Assembly (NCBI RefSeq): GCF_000478585.1
Contig: NZ_ARWI01000001.1
Location: forward strand, 2,356,001-2,420,000
From: Thiomicrorhabdus sp. Kp2
GTDB taxonomy: Bacteria > Pseudomonadota > Gammaproteobacteria > Thiomicrospirales > Thiomicrospiraceae
Length of the DNA stretch: 64,000 nt
Direction of reading: 5' to 3'
Shown here: one piece after another, positions 35,896 to 45,289 of the stretch
How positions within the stretch are numbered: position 1 is the stretch's first letter
How the letters are laid out: every line of letters starts with the position of its first letter
Program-made: the position numbers and the translations under genes
Notes under the pieces: model-generated
The model's database searches: none
What the model saw: only the letters and a program-made list of their open reading frames with translations
What the model was told of the DNA's origin: nothing

Positions 35896-36789
35896 CTATT
35901 TACTAGAGATTTCTTTAACGATTTCAACTAGACGGTCTTGTAAATCAAATTCATGTTCACTTGAAAAAAAGTGGTTGGCGCCATCCACAATAATTAAGTT
36001 CGTACCTGTATGTTTAATTTCATCAAGCCAGTTTTTACCAACACTTAAATAGCGTTTGTCGGCACTACCCATAATGGTATAACTTGGAATTTGTAATCTA
36101 TTTAAGCTATTTAGAACGTATTCTCTGTCAAGTTTCATATAGGAAAGATAGCTTTCTGTGGTGGCAAAATAGTTGTTTTTGCAAAATAAAAAACTGTATT
36201 TATTGGGACGGTTTTGGTTTTTACTGAGCAAATCTTTCGCTAAAACGATTTCATTTTCTAGCGTGCCGAGCTCTTTACCCTTTAAATAAAATAAACTCGT
36301 AAATACCGCCCCTGTAATGTTTGTCTGCGGTTTAGTGTTGAGATACTCTAGAAGTTCTTGGCTGCCACTGGAATGCCCAACTAATATAATTTTTTGATGT
36401 CCTTGACTCATTAACCAATCAACCCAGGACTGAATTTCATCCACATCGGTTTCTAGTGTGTGTGTATGGATTGAGTTACATTTAATGGAGTTTTGTCGTT
36501 TGTTAATACCTAGAGTCAGGGTTGGCGCAAGAGTAGTAAAGCCTTCATCTTGAAGTGATTTACTCATTGCTACAACCGTATGAAACTTGTTCGTTGTTAA
36601 AAAACCGTGAATGATAAGAACGGCAGGTTTTGTTGTTTCACCTTTAAAGTAGTCTGCCTCGGCATGGATTTCTGAATTATTCAGTTTATGACTAACGGTT
36701 GCAGCCTGACTCTCTATGGCAAAAGAGAGAAGAATAGTGATAAAGATGAGCGGTATCAAAATTGAGCGTTTAGTGTTTACACTATCCAT
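35896..36789 (-). CDS. Secreted alpha/beta hydrolase
   Basis: A 297-residue protein with an N-terminal signal segment (about residues 9-29, ending near ESQA), so it should be exported. The alpha/beta hydrolase fold shows IIHGFLTT as oxyanion region, the nucleophile Ser140 in GHSSG, an acidic residue near GSADKR and His273 in GANHFF. The substrate is not apparent; esterase or lipase activity is likely. It is the first gene of a probable two-gene unit with the GGDEF/EAL sensor. Confidence 0.82.
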   Translation of the reverse strand: MDSVNTKRSILIPLIFITILLSFAIESQAATVSHKLNNSEIHAEADYFKGETTKPAVLIIHGFLTTNKFHTVVAMSKSLQDEGFTTLAPTLTLGINKRQNSIKCNSIHTHTLETDVDEIQSWVDWLMSQGHQKIILVGHSSGSQELLEYLNTKPQTNITGAVFTSLFYLKGKELGTLENEIVLAKDLLSKNQNRPNKYSFLFCKNNYFATTESYLSYMKLDREYVLNSLNRLQIPSYTIMGSADKRYLSVGKNWLDEIKHTGTNLIIVDGANHFFSSEHEFDLQDRLVEIVKEISSK

Positions 36790-37119
36790 AATATTTTAGA
36801 TTTTAACCATTGTATTCGTTCAGGAATGAAAGTAATAAGTTGTTATTATAATTTATTGCACCAATGGTTGCTAATAAGCAAAACACCCAGTTAGCATAAG
36901 GTTAGCAAATAATGACTAAGAGTCAAACGAAAATTAAATACATAAACCGTTAGACGGTGCTGTTTCACATAGTGAATGTATATTAAATTTTGAATTATTA
37001 ATTTGTTTTATTTCTTGGTCGTTAAAGATGTATCGCAGCCCTCAAACTTTGGCGCATTTGCTACAAAAACGTTAGAATGTTGGCTATTTAATTAGTAATA
37101 CAAAATACGAGAGTTCTTT
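36790..37119. other. 330-bp divergent promoter region, no gene seen
   Basis: AT-rich, between the hydrolase (minus) and the amidotransferase (plus). No open frame of note and no copy of the palindrome. A promoter candidate for the plus-strand gene lies at 37049-37078; I see nothing else I can support. Confidence 0.6.
37049..37078 (+). promoter_or_regulatory. Candidate promoter of the amidotransferase gene
   Basis: TTGGCG (37049-37054) and TAGAAT (37073-37078) with an 18-base spacer, 42 bp before the start codon. Confidence 0.45.
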
Positions 37120-38943
37120 ATGTGTGGGATTTGTGGTGAAATTTATTGGGATGGACAGCGAGCTTCTGAAAAAACGCTTACACCTATGTTAGATGCCATG
37201 CAAAAACGTGGGCCAGATGATGAAGGCGTTTGGTTAAATGGTCATGTGGGACTGGGTCATCGACGTTTAGCGATTATTGATCTCTCATCTGCGGGGCATC
37301 AACCGATGCAAGATGATGCATTAACCTTAGTGTTTAATGGTTGTATTTATAATTATGAGTCATTAAAGGTTGAGCTTGAAGAACTTGGACAGACATTTGT
37401 CTCTCATTCCGATACCGAGGTTATTCTCAAAGCCTATCGCCAATGGGGAATGGATTGCGTTTCACGATTTGAAGGTATGTTTGCGTTTGCCATTTGGGAT
37501 GATGAGCAACATCAACTGTTATTAGCGCGAGATCGAATGGGGATTAAACCGCTTTATTATGCTCCTGTTGAAGGTGGGGTAAGGTTCGCTTCGAATACTC
37601 AAGCTTTGTTAGAAACCGACGGCATTAATACTGACATTGATCCAGTTGGTCTTCACCATCAATTGACTTTACATGCCGTTATTCCTGCACCTCACACTAT
37701 TTTAAAAGGCATTAAAAAATTAGAACCTGGTCACTGGTTAATTGTGAACCCTGATGGACAAATGTATAAAAAATGTTTTTGGCATTTAGAGGCAAAACGT
37801 CCTAAAACGCTCAATGGGTTACCTGCACCTAAAACCGAAAAAGAGTGGATCGATGCTGTTCATGCTTCGTTAAAAGAAGCGGTTCATAAGCGGTTAACGG
37901 CCTCTGATGTGCCTGTGGGGGTTTTACTGTCTGGTGGTTTAGATTCCAGCTTGCTGGTGGCGATGTTAGCGGAAGCGGGGGTTGAAAAGGTTAAAACCTT
38001 TTCAATCGGTTTTGAAGATGCCCCAGAAGAGAAGGGAAATGAGTTTGAATTTTCTGACTTAGTGGTTAAGCGTTATAAAACTGATCATAAAAAATATTTA
38101 ATTTCTAACGAGGAGGTTTTACCTCGGTTGCATGAAGCAATTGAAGCAATGTCAGAACCTATGGTTGGACAAGATGCGGTTGCGTTTTATCTACTCTCTG
38201 AACAGGTCTCAAAGGATGTCAAAGTGGTGATGTCTGGTCAGGGGGCTGATGAGGTGTTTGGCGGGTATTTCTGGTATGCCAAAATGGCTGAAGCGGCTAC
38301 AAATAAGGATCTAACCAACCCAAAACAAGCTGTTGCCTCCTTTGCACCTCACTATTTTGACCGTTCGCATCAAGAGTGGTTGGAGGTTGTTAATCCTAAA
38401 TACCATATTCATGATGTGACTTCAGACTATGTTGGTGACCGACTGACTGAAGAGGGAGCAGACACCTTTTTAGACCAAGTTTTACGTTTTGATGTCACAA
38501 CGTTAATTGTAGATGACCCCGTAAAACGGGTTGATAACATGACGATGGCTTGGGGATTAGAGGCTCGAGTTCCTTTTCTAGATCATAAATTGGTTGAAGT
38601 AGCGATGGCGGCTCCTGATGAGTTAAAGCTCAAAAACGATGGAAAGTATATTCTTAAACAAATTGGGCGAGGTCTTGTGCCTGATGAGATCATCGATCGA
38701 CCAAAAGTGGCCTTTCCAATGCCTGCCTTGAAGTATGTTCGAGGAGATTTTTTTGAATATATGAAAGCGTTATTAACTTCTCCGCAAGCCAAGGCGCGAG
38801 GCATCTTTAATCAGCAAAAACTGGCCGAGCTTTTGGCAAATCCAGAAGCAGAAAATGCTTTTACAGCGATTCAGGGCAGTAAATTATGGCATGCCGCTTT
38901 GCTTGAGTTTTGGTTGCAGAAGCATGTAGATAAAACAATTTAA
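37120..38943 (+). CDS. Asparagine-synthetase-like amidotransferase, probably N-acetylglutaminylglutamine amide-forming
   Basis: A 607-residue class II glutamine amidotransferase with catalytic Cys2 (MCGICGEI), RGPDDEG and a C-terminal synthetase domain (LLSGGLDSSLL). Several stretches match the N-acetylglutaminylglutamine amidotransferase subfamily better than AsnB: VFNGCIYNYESLK, LHHQLTLHAVIPAPHTILKGIKKL, RPKVAFPMPALKYVRG and the end GSKLWHAALLEFWLQKH. That enzyme makes the osmolyte NAGGN amide together with an ATP-grasp partner, which is not adjacent here. Plain asparagine synthetase remains the alternative. Confidence 0.75.
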   Translation: MCGICGEIYWDGQRASEKTLTPMLDAMQKRGPDDEGVWLNGHVGLGHRRLAIIDLSSAGHQPMQDDALTLVFNGCIYNYESLKVELEELGQTFVSHSDTEVILKAYRQWGMDCVSRFEGMFAFAIWDDEQHQLLLARDRMGIKPLYYAPVEGGVRFASNTQALLETDGINTDIDPVGLHHQLTLHAVIPAPHTILKGIKKLEPGHWLIVNPDGQMYKKCFWHLEAKRPKTLNGLPAPKTEKEWIDAVHASLKEAVHKRLTASDVPVGVLLSGGLDSSLLVAMLAEAGVEKVKTFSIGFEDAPEEKGNEFEFSDLVVKRYKTDHKKYLISNEEVLPRLHEAIEAMSEPMVGQDAVAFYLLSEQVSKDVKVVMSGQGADEVFGGYFWYAKMAEAATNKDLTNPKQAVASFAPHYFDRSHQEWLEVVNPKYHIHDVTSDYVGDRLTEEGADTFLDQVLRFDVTTLIVDDPVKRVDNMTMAWGLEARVPFLDHKLVEVAMAAPDELKLKNDGKYILKQIGRGLVPDEIIDRPKVAFPMPALKYVRGDFFEYMKALLTSPQAKARGIFNQQKLAELLANPEAENAFTAIQGSKLWHAALLEFWLQKHVDKTI

Positions 38944-39022
38944 TCTACCACTAAGAAAATCTATATTTTTTTGTGATAACCTAGTAAACTACTCTGGATT
39001 TAAAATTATTAAGGAATGAACC

Positions 39023-39376
39023 ATGGAAAACCAAGATCCTATTGTAAAAGAGACTTTAGAGCGTATTCATAGTCAAGTGACGAATAACCCTGTTGTTTTA
39101 TACATGAAAGGCACACCACAAATGCCATCTTGTGGTTTTTCAAGCCGTGCAGCACAGGCGGTGGCTGAAACAGGTGAAAAGTTTGCTTTTGTGAATATTT
39201 TGGCTGATGCAACTATTTTTGAACATCTACCTAAATATCAGGATTGGCCGACTTTCCCTCAGTTATATATTGACGGTGAATTACAAGGTGGATGTGATAT
39301 TACCCTTGAGCTTGCAGAATCAGGCGAGTTGAAAAAAATGATGGCAGATGCAAACGCTAAACATGAAGCGAAATAA
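39023..39376 (+). CDS. grxD: Monothiol glutaredoxin (Grx4 / GrxD)
   Basis: A 117-residue CGFS-type glutaredoxin. The active-site Cys37 is in PSCGFSS, and glutathione-binding features WPTFPQLYIDGE and GGCDI follow. Such proteins bind a [2Fe-2S] cluster with glutathione and carry it to acceptor proteins, which fits the Suf and IscA genes elsewhere in the window. AAGGAATGAACC before the ATG serves as ribosome binding site. The gene stop lies within the stem of the first of two hairpins. Confidence 0.95.
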   Translation: MENQDPIVKETLERIHSQVTNNPVVLYMKGTPQMPSCGFSSRAAQAVAETGEKFAFVNILADATIFEHLPKYQDWPTFPQLYIDGELQGGCDITLELAESGELKKMMADANAKHEAK

Positions 39377-39394
39377 CGAAAAACGTTATTTTTG
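39371..39394 (+). terminator. First hairpin after grxD
   Basis: AAATAACG (39371-39378) pairs with CGTTATTT (39384-39391) and is followed by T residues. The grxD TAA stop lies in the left arm. Confidence 0.6.
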
Positions 39395-39409
39395 TGTTTA
39401 CAACACTGT

Positions 39410-39438
39410 AAAAAAGGCGCTTTGATAGCGCCTTTTTT
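39410..39438. terminator. Strong terminator after grxD
   Basis: A-run plus GGCGCT pairs with AGCGCC plus T-run, around a five-base loop. It should work in both directions between convergent grxD and rnt. Confidence 0.9.
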
Positions 39439-39464
39439 GCATAAAATTTCTTGGAATCTGTTTA

Positions 39465-39486
39465 AAGTTACCAGGCCTGGTAACTT
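39465..39486. repeat. 22-bp perfect palindrome containing ACCAGGCCTGGT, between grxD and rnt
   Basis: The 12-mer is at 39470-39481 with arms extended by AAGTT / AACTT. It is 22 bp from the rnt stop on the minus strand but lacks a T-run, so a terminator role is possible but not clear. Confidence 0.93.
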
Positions 39487-39507
39487 AATGCGTTTTATTA
39501 AAAAACA

Positions 39508-40122
39508 CTATTCTGTGGCGTCAATTGGCCATTGATTAACAATTTCACAAAATAAGTCTGCGGTTTTTTCTGTGTCATACACCGCAGAGTGTGCTTGTTG
39601 GTTGTCCCAATGCATGCCAGCACAAACGGCGGCTTTTGCTAAAACGGTTTGACCATAAGCCAAGCCAGCAAGAGAAACGGTATCAAAAGTACTAAACTCA
39701 TGAAATGGTGACTTTATTTTGCAACGTTCTGCCGCTTTTTGGACAAAGTTCAAATCAAAAAAAGCATTGTGACCAACTAAAATAGCACGAGTACAGCCCG
39801 TTGCTTTTATTTGCTGTTGAATGGGCGCGAATAATTCATTTAATGCGCGTTTTTCATTCATAGCATTTCTAAAAGGGTGATAGGGGTCTTCCATGCCAAT
39901 AAACTTCAATGCACTCTCTTCAAGATTTGCGCCTTCAAATGGCAATATATTTCGATCAATAGTCTGATCCCGAATGAGCAATCCATTCTCATCCATTTTT
40001 AAGGTGACTACGGCCATTTCTAACAGGGCATCGGTATTGGCATTAAAACCCGCTGTTTCAACATCAACAACAACAGGTAAGAAACCGCGAAAACGGTCTT
40101 TGATTTGAGTCACTTTGCTCAT
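39508..40122 (-). CDS. rnt: Ribonuclease T
   Basis: A 204-residue DEDD-family 3' exonuclease that trims the CCA end of tRNA and matures other stable RNAs. The first acidic pair is Asp20 and Glu22 in [10 protein letters not shown]. The second motif [10 protein letters not shown] and a C-terminal [14 protein letters not shown] with the His/Asp pair are intact. The resemblance to E. coli RNase T is close over the N-terminal [23 protein letters not shown] region. It precedes grxD in convergent orientation, an arrangement also seen in E. coli. Confidence 0.94.
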   Translation of the reverse strand: MSKVTQIKDRFRGFLPVVVDVETAGFNANTDALLEMAVVTLKMDENGLLIRDQTIDRNILPFEGANLEESALKFIGMEDPYHPFRNAMNEKRALNELFAPIQQQIKATGCTRAILVGHNAFFDLNFVQKAAERCKIKSPFHEFSTFDTVSLAGLAYGQTVLAKAAVCAGMHWDNQQAHSAVYDTEKTADLFCEIVNQWPIDATE

Positions 40123-40142
40123 GAGTTCACTTTAGCTGTGTT

Positions 40143-41429
40143 TTACAGCGATTTGACAAGCACTTTGGATTGTCGTTGAAAATTATATAGGGATTGTTTT
40201 TGATTGGGTAATGCTGAGATATCAGCCAGATAAAATCCGTGTTCGATAAACCAATGATGGGTATGAGTTGTGAGTAAAAATAACTGTTTTATTTTTTTAT
40301 CGATTGCACTGATTTCAATCGCTTTAAGTAGCTCACTGCCGAGTTCTTGTCCTTGATATTCTGGATGCACAGCAAGGCAAGCTAATTCAGCCATATTATC
40401 GTCATTTTCATACAGAGCCGCACAACCTATAATCATTTGATCTCGTTCAATGACAACAAATTTGTTGATTTCTAACTCCAATCTTTCTCTGGAACGTTTT
40501 ACTAAGATGCCTTCTTGTTCCAAAGGTTCAATTAAACCGAGTATGCCACCTACATCTTCAATGTTTGCAGAACGAAGTTGATGGTATCGGTCACTGAATA
40601 TAAGCGTACCAGAACCATCACGAGAGAAAAGTTCAAGTAATAAAGCGCTTGGATTGTTTTGGTCCATTAAATGAACACGTTTAACTTTATGGTTGGTGTA
40701 TGAGATCTGCTTCAATAATAACACTTGCTCATTGTTTGCAGGAGCTTGCATAATGGTTGTTAGCTGTGGAATGCTAACCTGCTTTGGTAAGTGAGCTAAT
40801 TGCTCTGCTGAGCCATACACCATCAATTTGTCAGCATGAATCGCGCTCGCTATTTCACAGGCCTGTTCAAGGGTATTTAAGTTAAAGACTTCACCAGTAA
40901 GTGAGTAGGCGATAGGGGTTAATAATGCAACCTGCCCTGATTCTAAACAGTCAGAAATGGCTTGGTGTCGAATTTTCCGTAACTTACCCGTATGTTGAAA
41001 ATCTATACCATCAATAACGCCTTTTGGTTGAGCGATTACCCAATTACCCGAAACTAAAGTAGGAGGGTTTGGTTGCAAGCAGTTTGCTTGGCTAAATGTT
41101 GCTTCAAGCTGGCTGCGTAAAAGTCCGATAGTTTGCTGAAATACAGGAATTAACTCAGTAGGGGTGATTCTGAATTGATGGTGCAATTTCCAGTCAATTC
41201 CTGCATGGGTAAAGGCTTGGTCTAACTGTGGCGATGCTCCCATCACTAATACAATTTTTAAGCCTAAGTTGTAGAGAAGACCAATGTCTTGGGATAGTTG
41301 TGAGGTAGAATCTTTAGACGCCAAAAATTCTCCTGGTAAATAGATAACACAGGTTTTTCCACGGTGTTGTTCTATATAACGTGAGGATTGTCTTAATGTA
41401 TTAATAAAATCTAATTCAGATTGCTGCAT
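40143..41429 (-). CDS. argA: Amino-acid N-acetyltransferase (N-acetylglutamate synthase)
   Basis: ArgA acetylates glutamate from acetyl-CoA, the first step of arginine synthesis. The 428-residue protein has an amino acid kinase-like domain (residues 1 to about 290) that binds arginine for feedback control. A C-terminal GNAT domain follows, with CLAVHPEYQGQELGSELL as acetyl-CoA binding motif. It is upstream of rnt by 20 bp on the minus strand. Because argJ is also present, glutamate acetylation may be redundant. Confidence 0.93.
   Translation of the reverse strand: MQQSELDFINTLRQSSRYIEQHRGKTCVIYLPGEFLASKDSTSQLSQDIGLLYNLGLKIVLVMGASPQLDQAFTHAGIDWKLHHQFRITPTELIPVFQQTIGLLRSQLEATFSQANCLQPNPPTLVSGNWVIAQPKGVIDGIDFQHTGKLRKIRHQAISDCLESGQVALLTPIAYSLTGEVFNLNTLEQACEIASAIHADKLMVYGSAEQLAHLPKQVSIPQLTTIMQAPANNEQVLLLKQISYTNHKVKRVHLMDQNNPSALLLELFSRDGSGTLIFSDRYHQLRSANIEDVGGILGLIEPLEQEGILVKRSRERLELEINKFVVIERDQMIIGCAALYENDDNMAELACLAVHPEYQGQELGSELLKAIEISAIDKKIKQLFLLTTHTHHWFIEHGFYLADISALPNQKQSLYNFQRQSKVLVKSL
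40858..40865. repeat. CAGGCCTG, decayed palindrome inside argA
   Basis: Eight-base centre only (ACAGGCCTGT, itself a 10-bp palindrome); may be chance. Confidence 0.25.
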
Positions 41430-41528
41430 GAATGTGCGAAAATAAGTCTAATAATTTACTAAGTATAACAGTCTCAAGGGTAAAGTCTAAAGCGCAAATT
41501 GCTTTACACCCTTTAAAAGGAGTTTTTA

Positions 41529-43388
41529 ATGCCGCAATATCGTTCAAAAACCAGTACTCACGGTCGTAATATGGCAGGTGCTCGTGCACTTTGGCGTGCA
41601 ACAGGGATGGGCACAGAAGATTTTGGTAAGCCAATCATTGCTGTGGCCAACTCGTTTACCCAGTTTGTACCTGGACATGTACATTTAAAAGATATGGGGC
41701 AATTAGTGGCTCGAGTCATTGAAGAGGCTGGTGGCGTGGCTAAAGAGTTTAATACCATTGCGGTAGATGACGGAATTGCCATGGGGCATGACGGTATGCT
41801 GTATTCATTGCCTTCGCGTGATTTGATAGCAGACTCTGTCGAATATATGTGTAATGCACACTGTGCAGATGCTTTAGTCTGTATCTCAAATTGCGACAAA
41901 ATTACTCCAGGCATGATGATGGCGGCTATGCGTTTGAATATTCCAACCATCTTTGTTACTGGCGGCCCAATGGAATCAGGTAAAACGGTTCTTGGTGGTG
42001 AAGGGATTAAACTAGATTTGGTTGATGCGATGGTTATGGCCGCCGATGATTCTTGCTCTGACAGCGATGTGAATGAGGTTGAGATTTCAGCCTGTCCAAC
42101 GTGCGGTTCTTGTTCGGGCATGTTTACTGCAAACTCAATGAACTGTCTAGCGGAAGCTTTAGGTATCGCTCTACCAGGTAATGGAACAACCTTAGCGACT
42201 CATGCTGACCGTAAAAATTTATTTGTCGAAGCGGGGCGTCGTATTGTTGAGATTACCAAGCAGTACTATGAACAGGATGATGATCGTGTATTACCGCGTT
42301 CAATTGCAACTTATGAGGCTTTTCAAAATGCAATGGCATTAGACGTTGCAATGGGAGGCTCAACCAATACTGTATTGCATCTATTGGCGATCGCCCATGA
42401 AGCAAAAGTTGAATTTACTATGCAAGATATGGATGAAATTTCTCGTAAGGTTCCTTGTTTAGTAAAGGTTGCACCAAACTCTAAAACTTATCATATGGAG
42501 GATGTTCATCGCGCTGGTGGTATTATGCGAATTTTGGGCGAACTGGAGCGTGGTGGACTAATTAATACAGATGTACACACGGTGCACGCTTCAACGATGG
42601 GGGCTGCAATTGATTTGTGGGATATTAGCCGTAATGAAGATGAAGCGATAGAGACTTTCTTTAGAGCTGCACCAGGCAATATTCGTACTACAGAAGCGTT
42701 TAGTCAGTCCAAACGTTGGAAAACGGTTGATACAGACCCTGAGAATGGTTGTATTCGTTCAATGGAGCACGCCTACACACAAGATGGTGGTTTAGCCGTA
42801 TTACACGGAAATATTGCACTTGACGGTTGTATCGTAAAGACCGCAGGTGTCGATGAATCCATCTTTAAGTTTTCAGGAAAAGCGAAGATTTACGAGAGTC
42901 AAGATGCGGCTGTTGCTGGCATCTTAGGTGATGACGTGAAATCAGGTGATGTCGTTTTAATTCGTTATGAAGGGCCAAAAGGCGGTCCTGGTATGCAAGA
43001 GATGCTCTACCCAACAAGTTACTTAAAATCTAAAGGTCTAGGTAAAGAGTGTGCCTTATTAACAGACGGACGTTTCTCGGGAGGGACATCTGGTTTATCA
43101 ATAGGACACTGCTCTCCAGAAGCAGCAGAGGGTGGCAATATAGGCTTGGTGCAGGAAGGTGATATCATTGAAATTGATATTCCAAATCGTACAATCAATG
43201 CATTGGTTTCAGATGAAGAGTTTGATATTCGTAGAGAAACTATGGAAGCAAAAGGTGCATCACATGCTTGGAAGCCAGAGATGCCAAGAGAACGTAAAGT
43301 ATCTTCGGCATTAAGAGCATATGCAGCTATGACAACAAGTGCAGCATATGGTGCTGTAAGAAATGTAGAACAAATTGAACGTAAATAA
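41529..43388 (+). CDS. ilvD: Dihydroxy-acid dehydratase
   Basis: IlvD dehydrates dihydroxy acids in valine, isoleucine and leucine synthesis using an Fe-S cluster. The 619-residue length is typical of the E. coli-type enzyme. Cluster cysteines are in [12 protein letters not shown] and [11 protein letters not shown], and [14 protein letters not shown] and [14 protein letters not shown] are family signatures. AAAGGAG precedes the ATG. Its Fe-S requirement links it to Suf, and it feeds LeuA encoded at 49760. Confidence 0.96.
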   Translation: MPQYRSKTSTHGRNMAGARALWRATGMGTEDFGKPIIAVANSFTQFVPGHVHLKDMGQLVARVIEEAGGVAKEFNTIAVDDGIAMGHDGMLYSLPSRDLIADSVEYMCNAHCADALVCISNCDKITPGMMMAAMRLNIPTIFVTGGPMESGKTVLGGEGIKLDLVDAMVMAADDSCSDSDVNEVEISACPTCGSCSGMFTANSMNCLAEALGIALPGNGTTLATHADRKNLFVEAGRRIVEITKQYYEQDDDRVLPRSIATYEAFQNAMALDVAMGGSTNTVLHLLAIAHEAKVEFTMQDMDEISRKVPCLVKVAPNSKTYHMEDVHRAGGIMRILGELERGGLINTDVHTVHASTMGAAIDLWDISRNEDEAIETFFRAAPGNIRTTEAFSQSKRWKTVDTDPENGCIRSMEHAYTQDGGLAVLHGNIALDGCIVKTAGVDESIFKFSGKAKIYESQDAAVAGILGDDVKSGDVVLIRYEGPKGGPGMQEMLYPTSYLKSKGLGKECALLTDGRFSGGTSGLSIGHCSPEAAEGGNIGLVQEGDIIEIDIPNRTINALVSDEEFDIRRETMEAKGASHAWKPEMPRERKVSSALRAYAAMTTSAAYGAVRNVEQIERK

Positions 43389-43408
43389 AACTTCTTGGAG
43401 AAATTAAT

Positions 43409-43810
43409 ATGTTTGCAGATAAACTTACTCAAGCCCAGCGTCAAGTAGTATTTGATTTAGCCGTAAATTTAGCGGCTGCAGATAATGATGTTTCTGATGA
43501 AGAAGTTCAGTATCTTAAGGACTTTAGTAGTGCTTATGGTATAGATTATGATTTAGATAAAAGTAGCTTAAATATTGATGATGCGATTACTTTGTTAGAT
43601 AGCAAGTCATCTCGAATTATTACACTACAAGAGCTTATTAAACTATCTTATAAAGATGGTCACTTTGGTGATGAAGAGCAAGACAGAGTTTTTTTGATTG
43701 CCCAAAAAATGGGTTTAAATGATCCTGAGTTAATGCTACGTATTGAAAAATGGGTTCGTCAAGGGTTTGATTGGATTTATGAGGGAGAGATGATGATTGA
43801 GGGGTCATGA
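43409..43810 (+). CDS. TerB-like (tellurite resistance) domain protein
   Basis: A 133-residue soluble, helical protein with the TerB/DjlA-like pattern of paired acidic motifs: AAADNDVSDEEVQYLKDF near residues 25-42 and KDGHFGDEEQDRVFLIA near 85-101. These acidic clusters may bind metal ions. The domain occurs in many stress or membrane-linked proteins, and the molecular role is unclear. It lies 20 bp after ilvD and may be cotranscribed. No other ter genes are present, so tellurite resistance is not implied. Confidence 0.8.
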   Translation: MFADKLTQAQRQVVFDLAVNLAAADNDVSDEEVQYLKDFSSAYGIDYDLDKSSLNIDDAITLLDSKSSRIITLQELIKLSYKDGHFGDEEQDRVFLIAQKMGLNDPELMLRIEKWVRQGFDWIYEGEMMIEGS

Positions 43811-43840
43811 CTGATTGTCATATAAAGCTTCAGTAGTACC

Positions 43841-43868
43841 AAAAGCCGATGTAAAAGTCGGTTTTTTT
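43841..43868 (+). terminator. Terminator after the ilvD-TerB unit
   Basis: GCCGA (43845-43849) pairs with TCGGT (43858-43862), extended by A/T pairs, and is followed by a T-run. Confidence 0.7.
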
Positions 43869-43948
43869 ATCTCTGCGTGTTTAATTTTTTACAATGTTTC
43901 GCTAATTGGGTGAAGAGTTTAGTGAAAAAATTTGGTGAAATAAGGCAT

Positions 43949-43974
43949 AAAAAAACCCAGCAAAGCTGGGTTTT
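43949..43974 (-). terminator. sox operon terminator
   Basis: A ten-bp stem (43952-43961 with 43965-43974, core AACCCAGC) around an AAA loop. On the minus strand it is followed by a seven-T run, so it ends soxXYZA. Confidence 0.9.
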
Positions 43975-43995
43975 AAAATTTGAATATTATTCAAA

Positions 43996-44826
43996 TTATT
44001 CGCGGTAACCAGGTCCATTGATTTCCAAACCGTTTGAAACATAAGCTTGGAAGAACTCTAGGTTGCTGTATTCAGTACCTTGAGCTTTAAATGGGTTGGC
44101 ACGCATATTTTTGTTACAACCTTCATAACGACGGTGTAATGTTCCTAAAGCCTGCCACTTAGCACGGAAAACCGGGAAGTGAGTCGTATGACCTAGGTTA
44201 GGAGATAAAATATTAGAACGCGCTTTGCGTCCAGAGTTATAAGTGTGACATTTCGCACATGATAACCCTAATTGTCCACGAGGCTCGATGTAGATTGCAC
44301 GACCAGCTTCATAAGCTTTGCGAGCACCTTCGCTTTCAATTTTGACATTGATCTTTTGACCGCGTGCATTGTAAGCTAGATAAGCACTAACTTGCGCTAG
44401 AGTGCCTTTCTTAAGTTTATATGGTTTAAGACCTGCATCTGTACGACATTTATTGATAGCAGCTTCTAGAGTTACTACCTTGTTCGTAGCATCATCAAAG
44501 TATGGGTATTGAACACGTACTTTAGATACATCAGAACCAAAACATTTTTCAAATACAGCTTGGTCTTTATTCCACGCAGCTTCACCAGCATCAATGGCAT
44601 CTAAATAAGGAGGGAATTCTTCTGCTGCTTCCCACTGAGCAAATTTATCGGCATCATAAATATATGCGCCATTAATATATTCTTCAGGTGCAATTTTTGG
44701 ATTTTTTGCTTTGAAGAAATCAACGATTTGTTGGCGATCCATCTCAGGATCAACAGCCAATGCCGATGTTGAAGCGGCACCTACTGTCACACCTAAAGAT
44801 AAGGCGATTAGTAGTGTTTTTTTCAT
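43996..44826 (-). CDS. soxA: Sulfur oxidation c-type cytochrome SoxA
   Basis: SoxAX is the periplasmic cytochrome that attaches thiosulfate to the SoxY carrier cysteine. The 276-residue precursor has a clear signal peptide ending at SALA (residue 24). A single haem site CAKCH is at 190-194, with the conserved catalytic Cys237 in RRYEGCNKN. Only one CxxCH is present, so this is a mono-haem SoxA; Cys95 and Cys127 stand where some homologues have a second haem or disulfide. A strong GGAGGA precedes the start. It is the last gene of soxXYZA. Confidence 0.95.
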   Translation of the reverse strand: MKKTLLIALSLGVTVGAASTSALAVDPEMDRQQIVDFFKAKNPKIAPEEYINGAYIYDADKFAQWEAAEEFPPYLDAIDAGEAAWNKDQAVFEKCFGSDVSKVRVQYPYFDDATNKVVTLEAAINKCRTDAGLKPYKLKKGTLAQVSAYLAYNARGQKINVKIESEGARKAYEAGRAIYIEPRGQLGLSCAKCHTYNSGRKARSNILSPNLGHTTHFPVFRAKWQALGTLHRRYEGCNKNMRANPFKAQGTEYSNLEFFQAYVSNGLEINGPGYRE

Positions 44827-44921
44827 TCCAATCCTCCGTCCGAGAGCTCTGTATATTTCTAATTATTATTATTTTAGGATTGGCATTAGTCATATCAGAC
44901 TAATGCCAGGGTAGGAAACTA

Positions 44922-45233
44922 TTATTTTAATTTAATAGAATCAGTCCCTTTTTCACCAGTGTTGTCAGTTAACGATACAGTAACTTCATCACCAGCGTTA
45001 GCTTTAACTTGAACAGCCATGTATGGGTTAGCAGAAACTGCACCAGACCACTGAGCATCAACTGCAGGAGTACCGTTTACAGAAACTTGAACCATATCAA
45101 TGTACTTAGCTGGATAAGGCTTACCAGTTTTTTTGTTCATACGAACACCAGATTCCATAGGGTGCTTGATTAGAGCTTTAACTTCAGCTACGCCACCTTT
45201 TGATTTACCACGCATTCTAATTTTAATAGACAT
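44922..45233 (-). CDS. soxZ: Thiosulfate oxidation carrier complex protein SoxZ
   Basis: SoxZ is the structural partner of SoxY in the periplasmic SoxYZ carrier. The 103-residue protein has no signal peptide of its own and no cysteine, as expected because it is exported together with Tat-substrate SoxY. It has the KHPMESG motif and the beta-sandwich pattern of the family. AAGGAA precedes the ATG. It sits between soxY and soxA. Confidence 0.95.
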   Translation of the reverse strand: MSIKIRMRGKSKGGVAEVKALIKHPMESGVRMNKKTGKPYPAKYIDMVQVSVNGTPAVDAQWSGAVSANPYMAVQVKANAGDEVTVSLTDNTGEKGTDSIKLK

Positions 45234-45289
45234 GTTATTTCCTTTTAATAATTTGTTTCGTTGTAGAAATTAAGTAATTTCAGTGGGGA

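Noticed and set aside
43409-43810. Tellurite resistance locus
   Set aside because: Only a single TerB-like domain is present without other ter genes; the name reflects the fold only.
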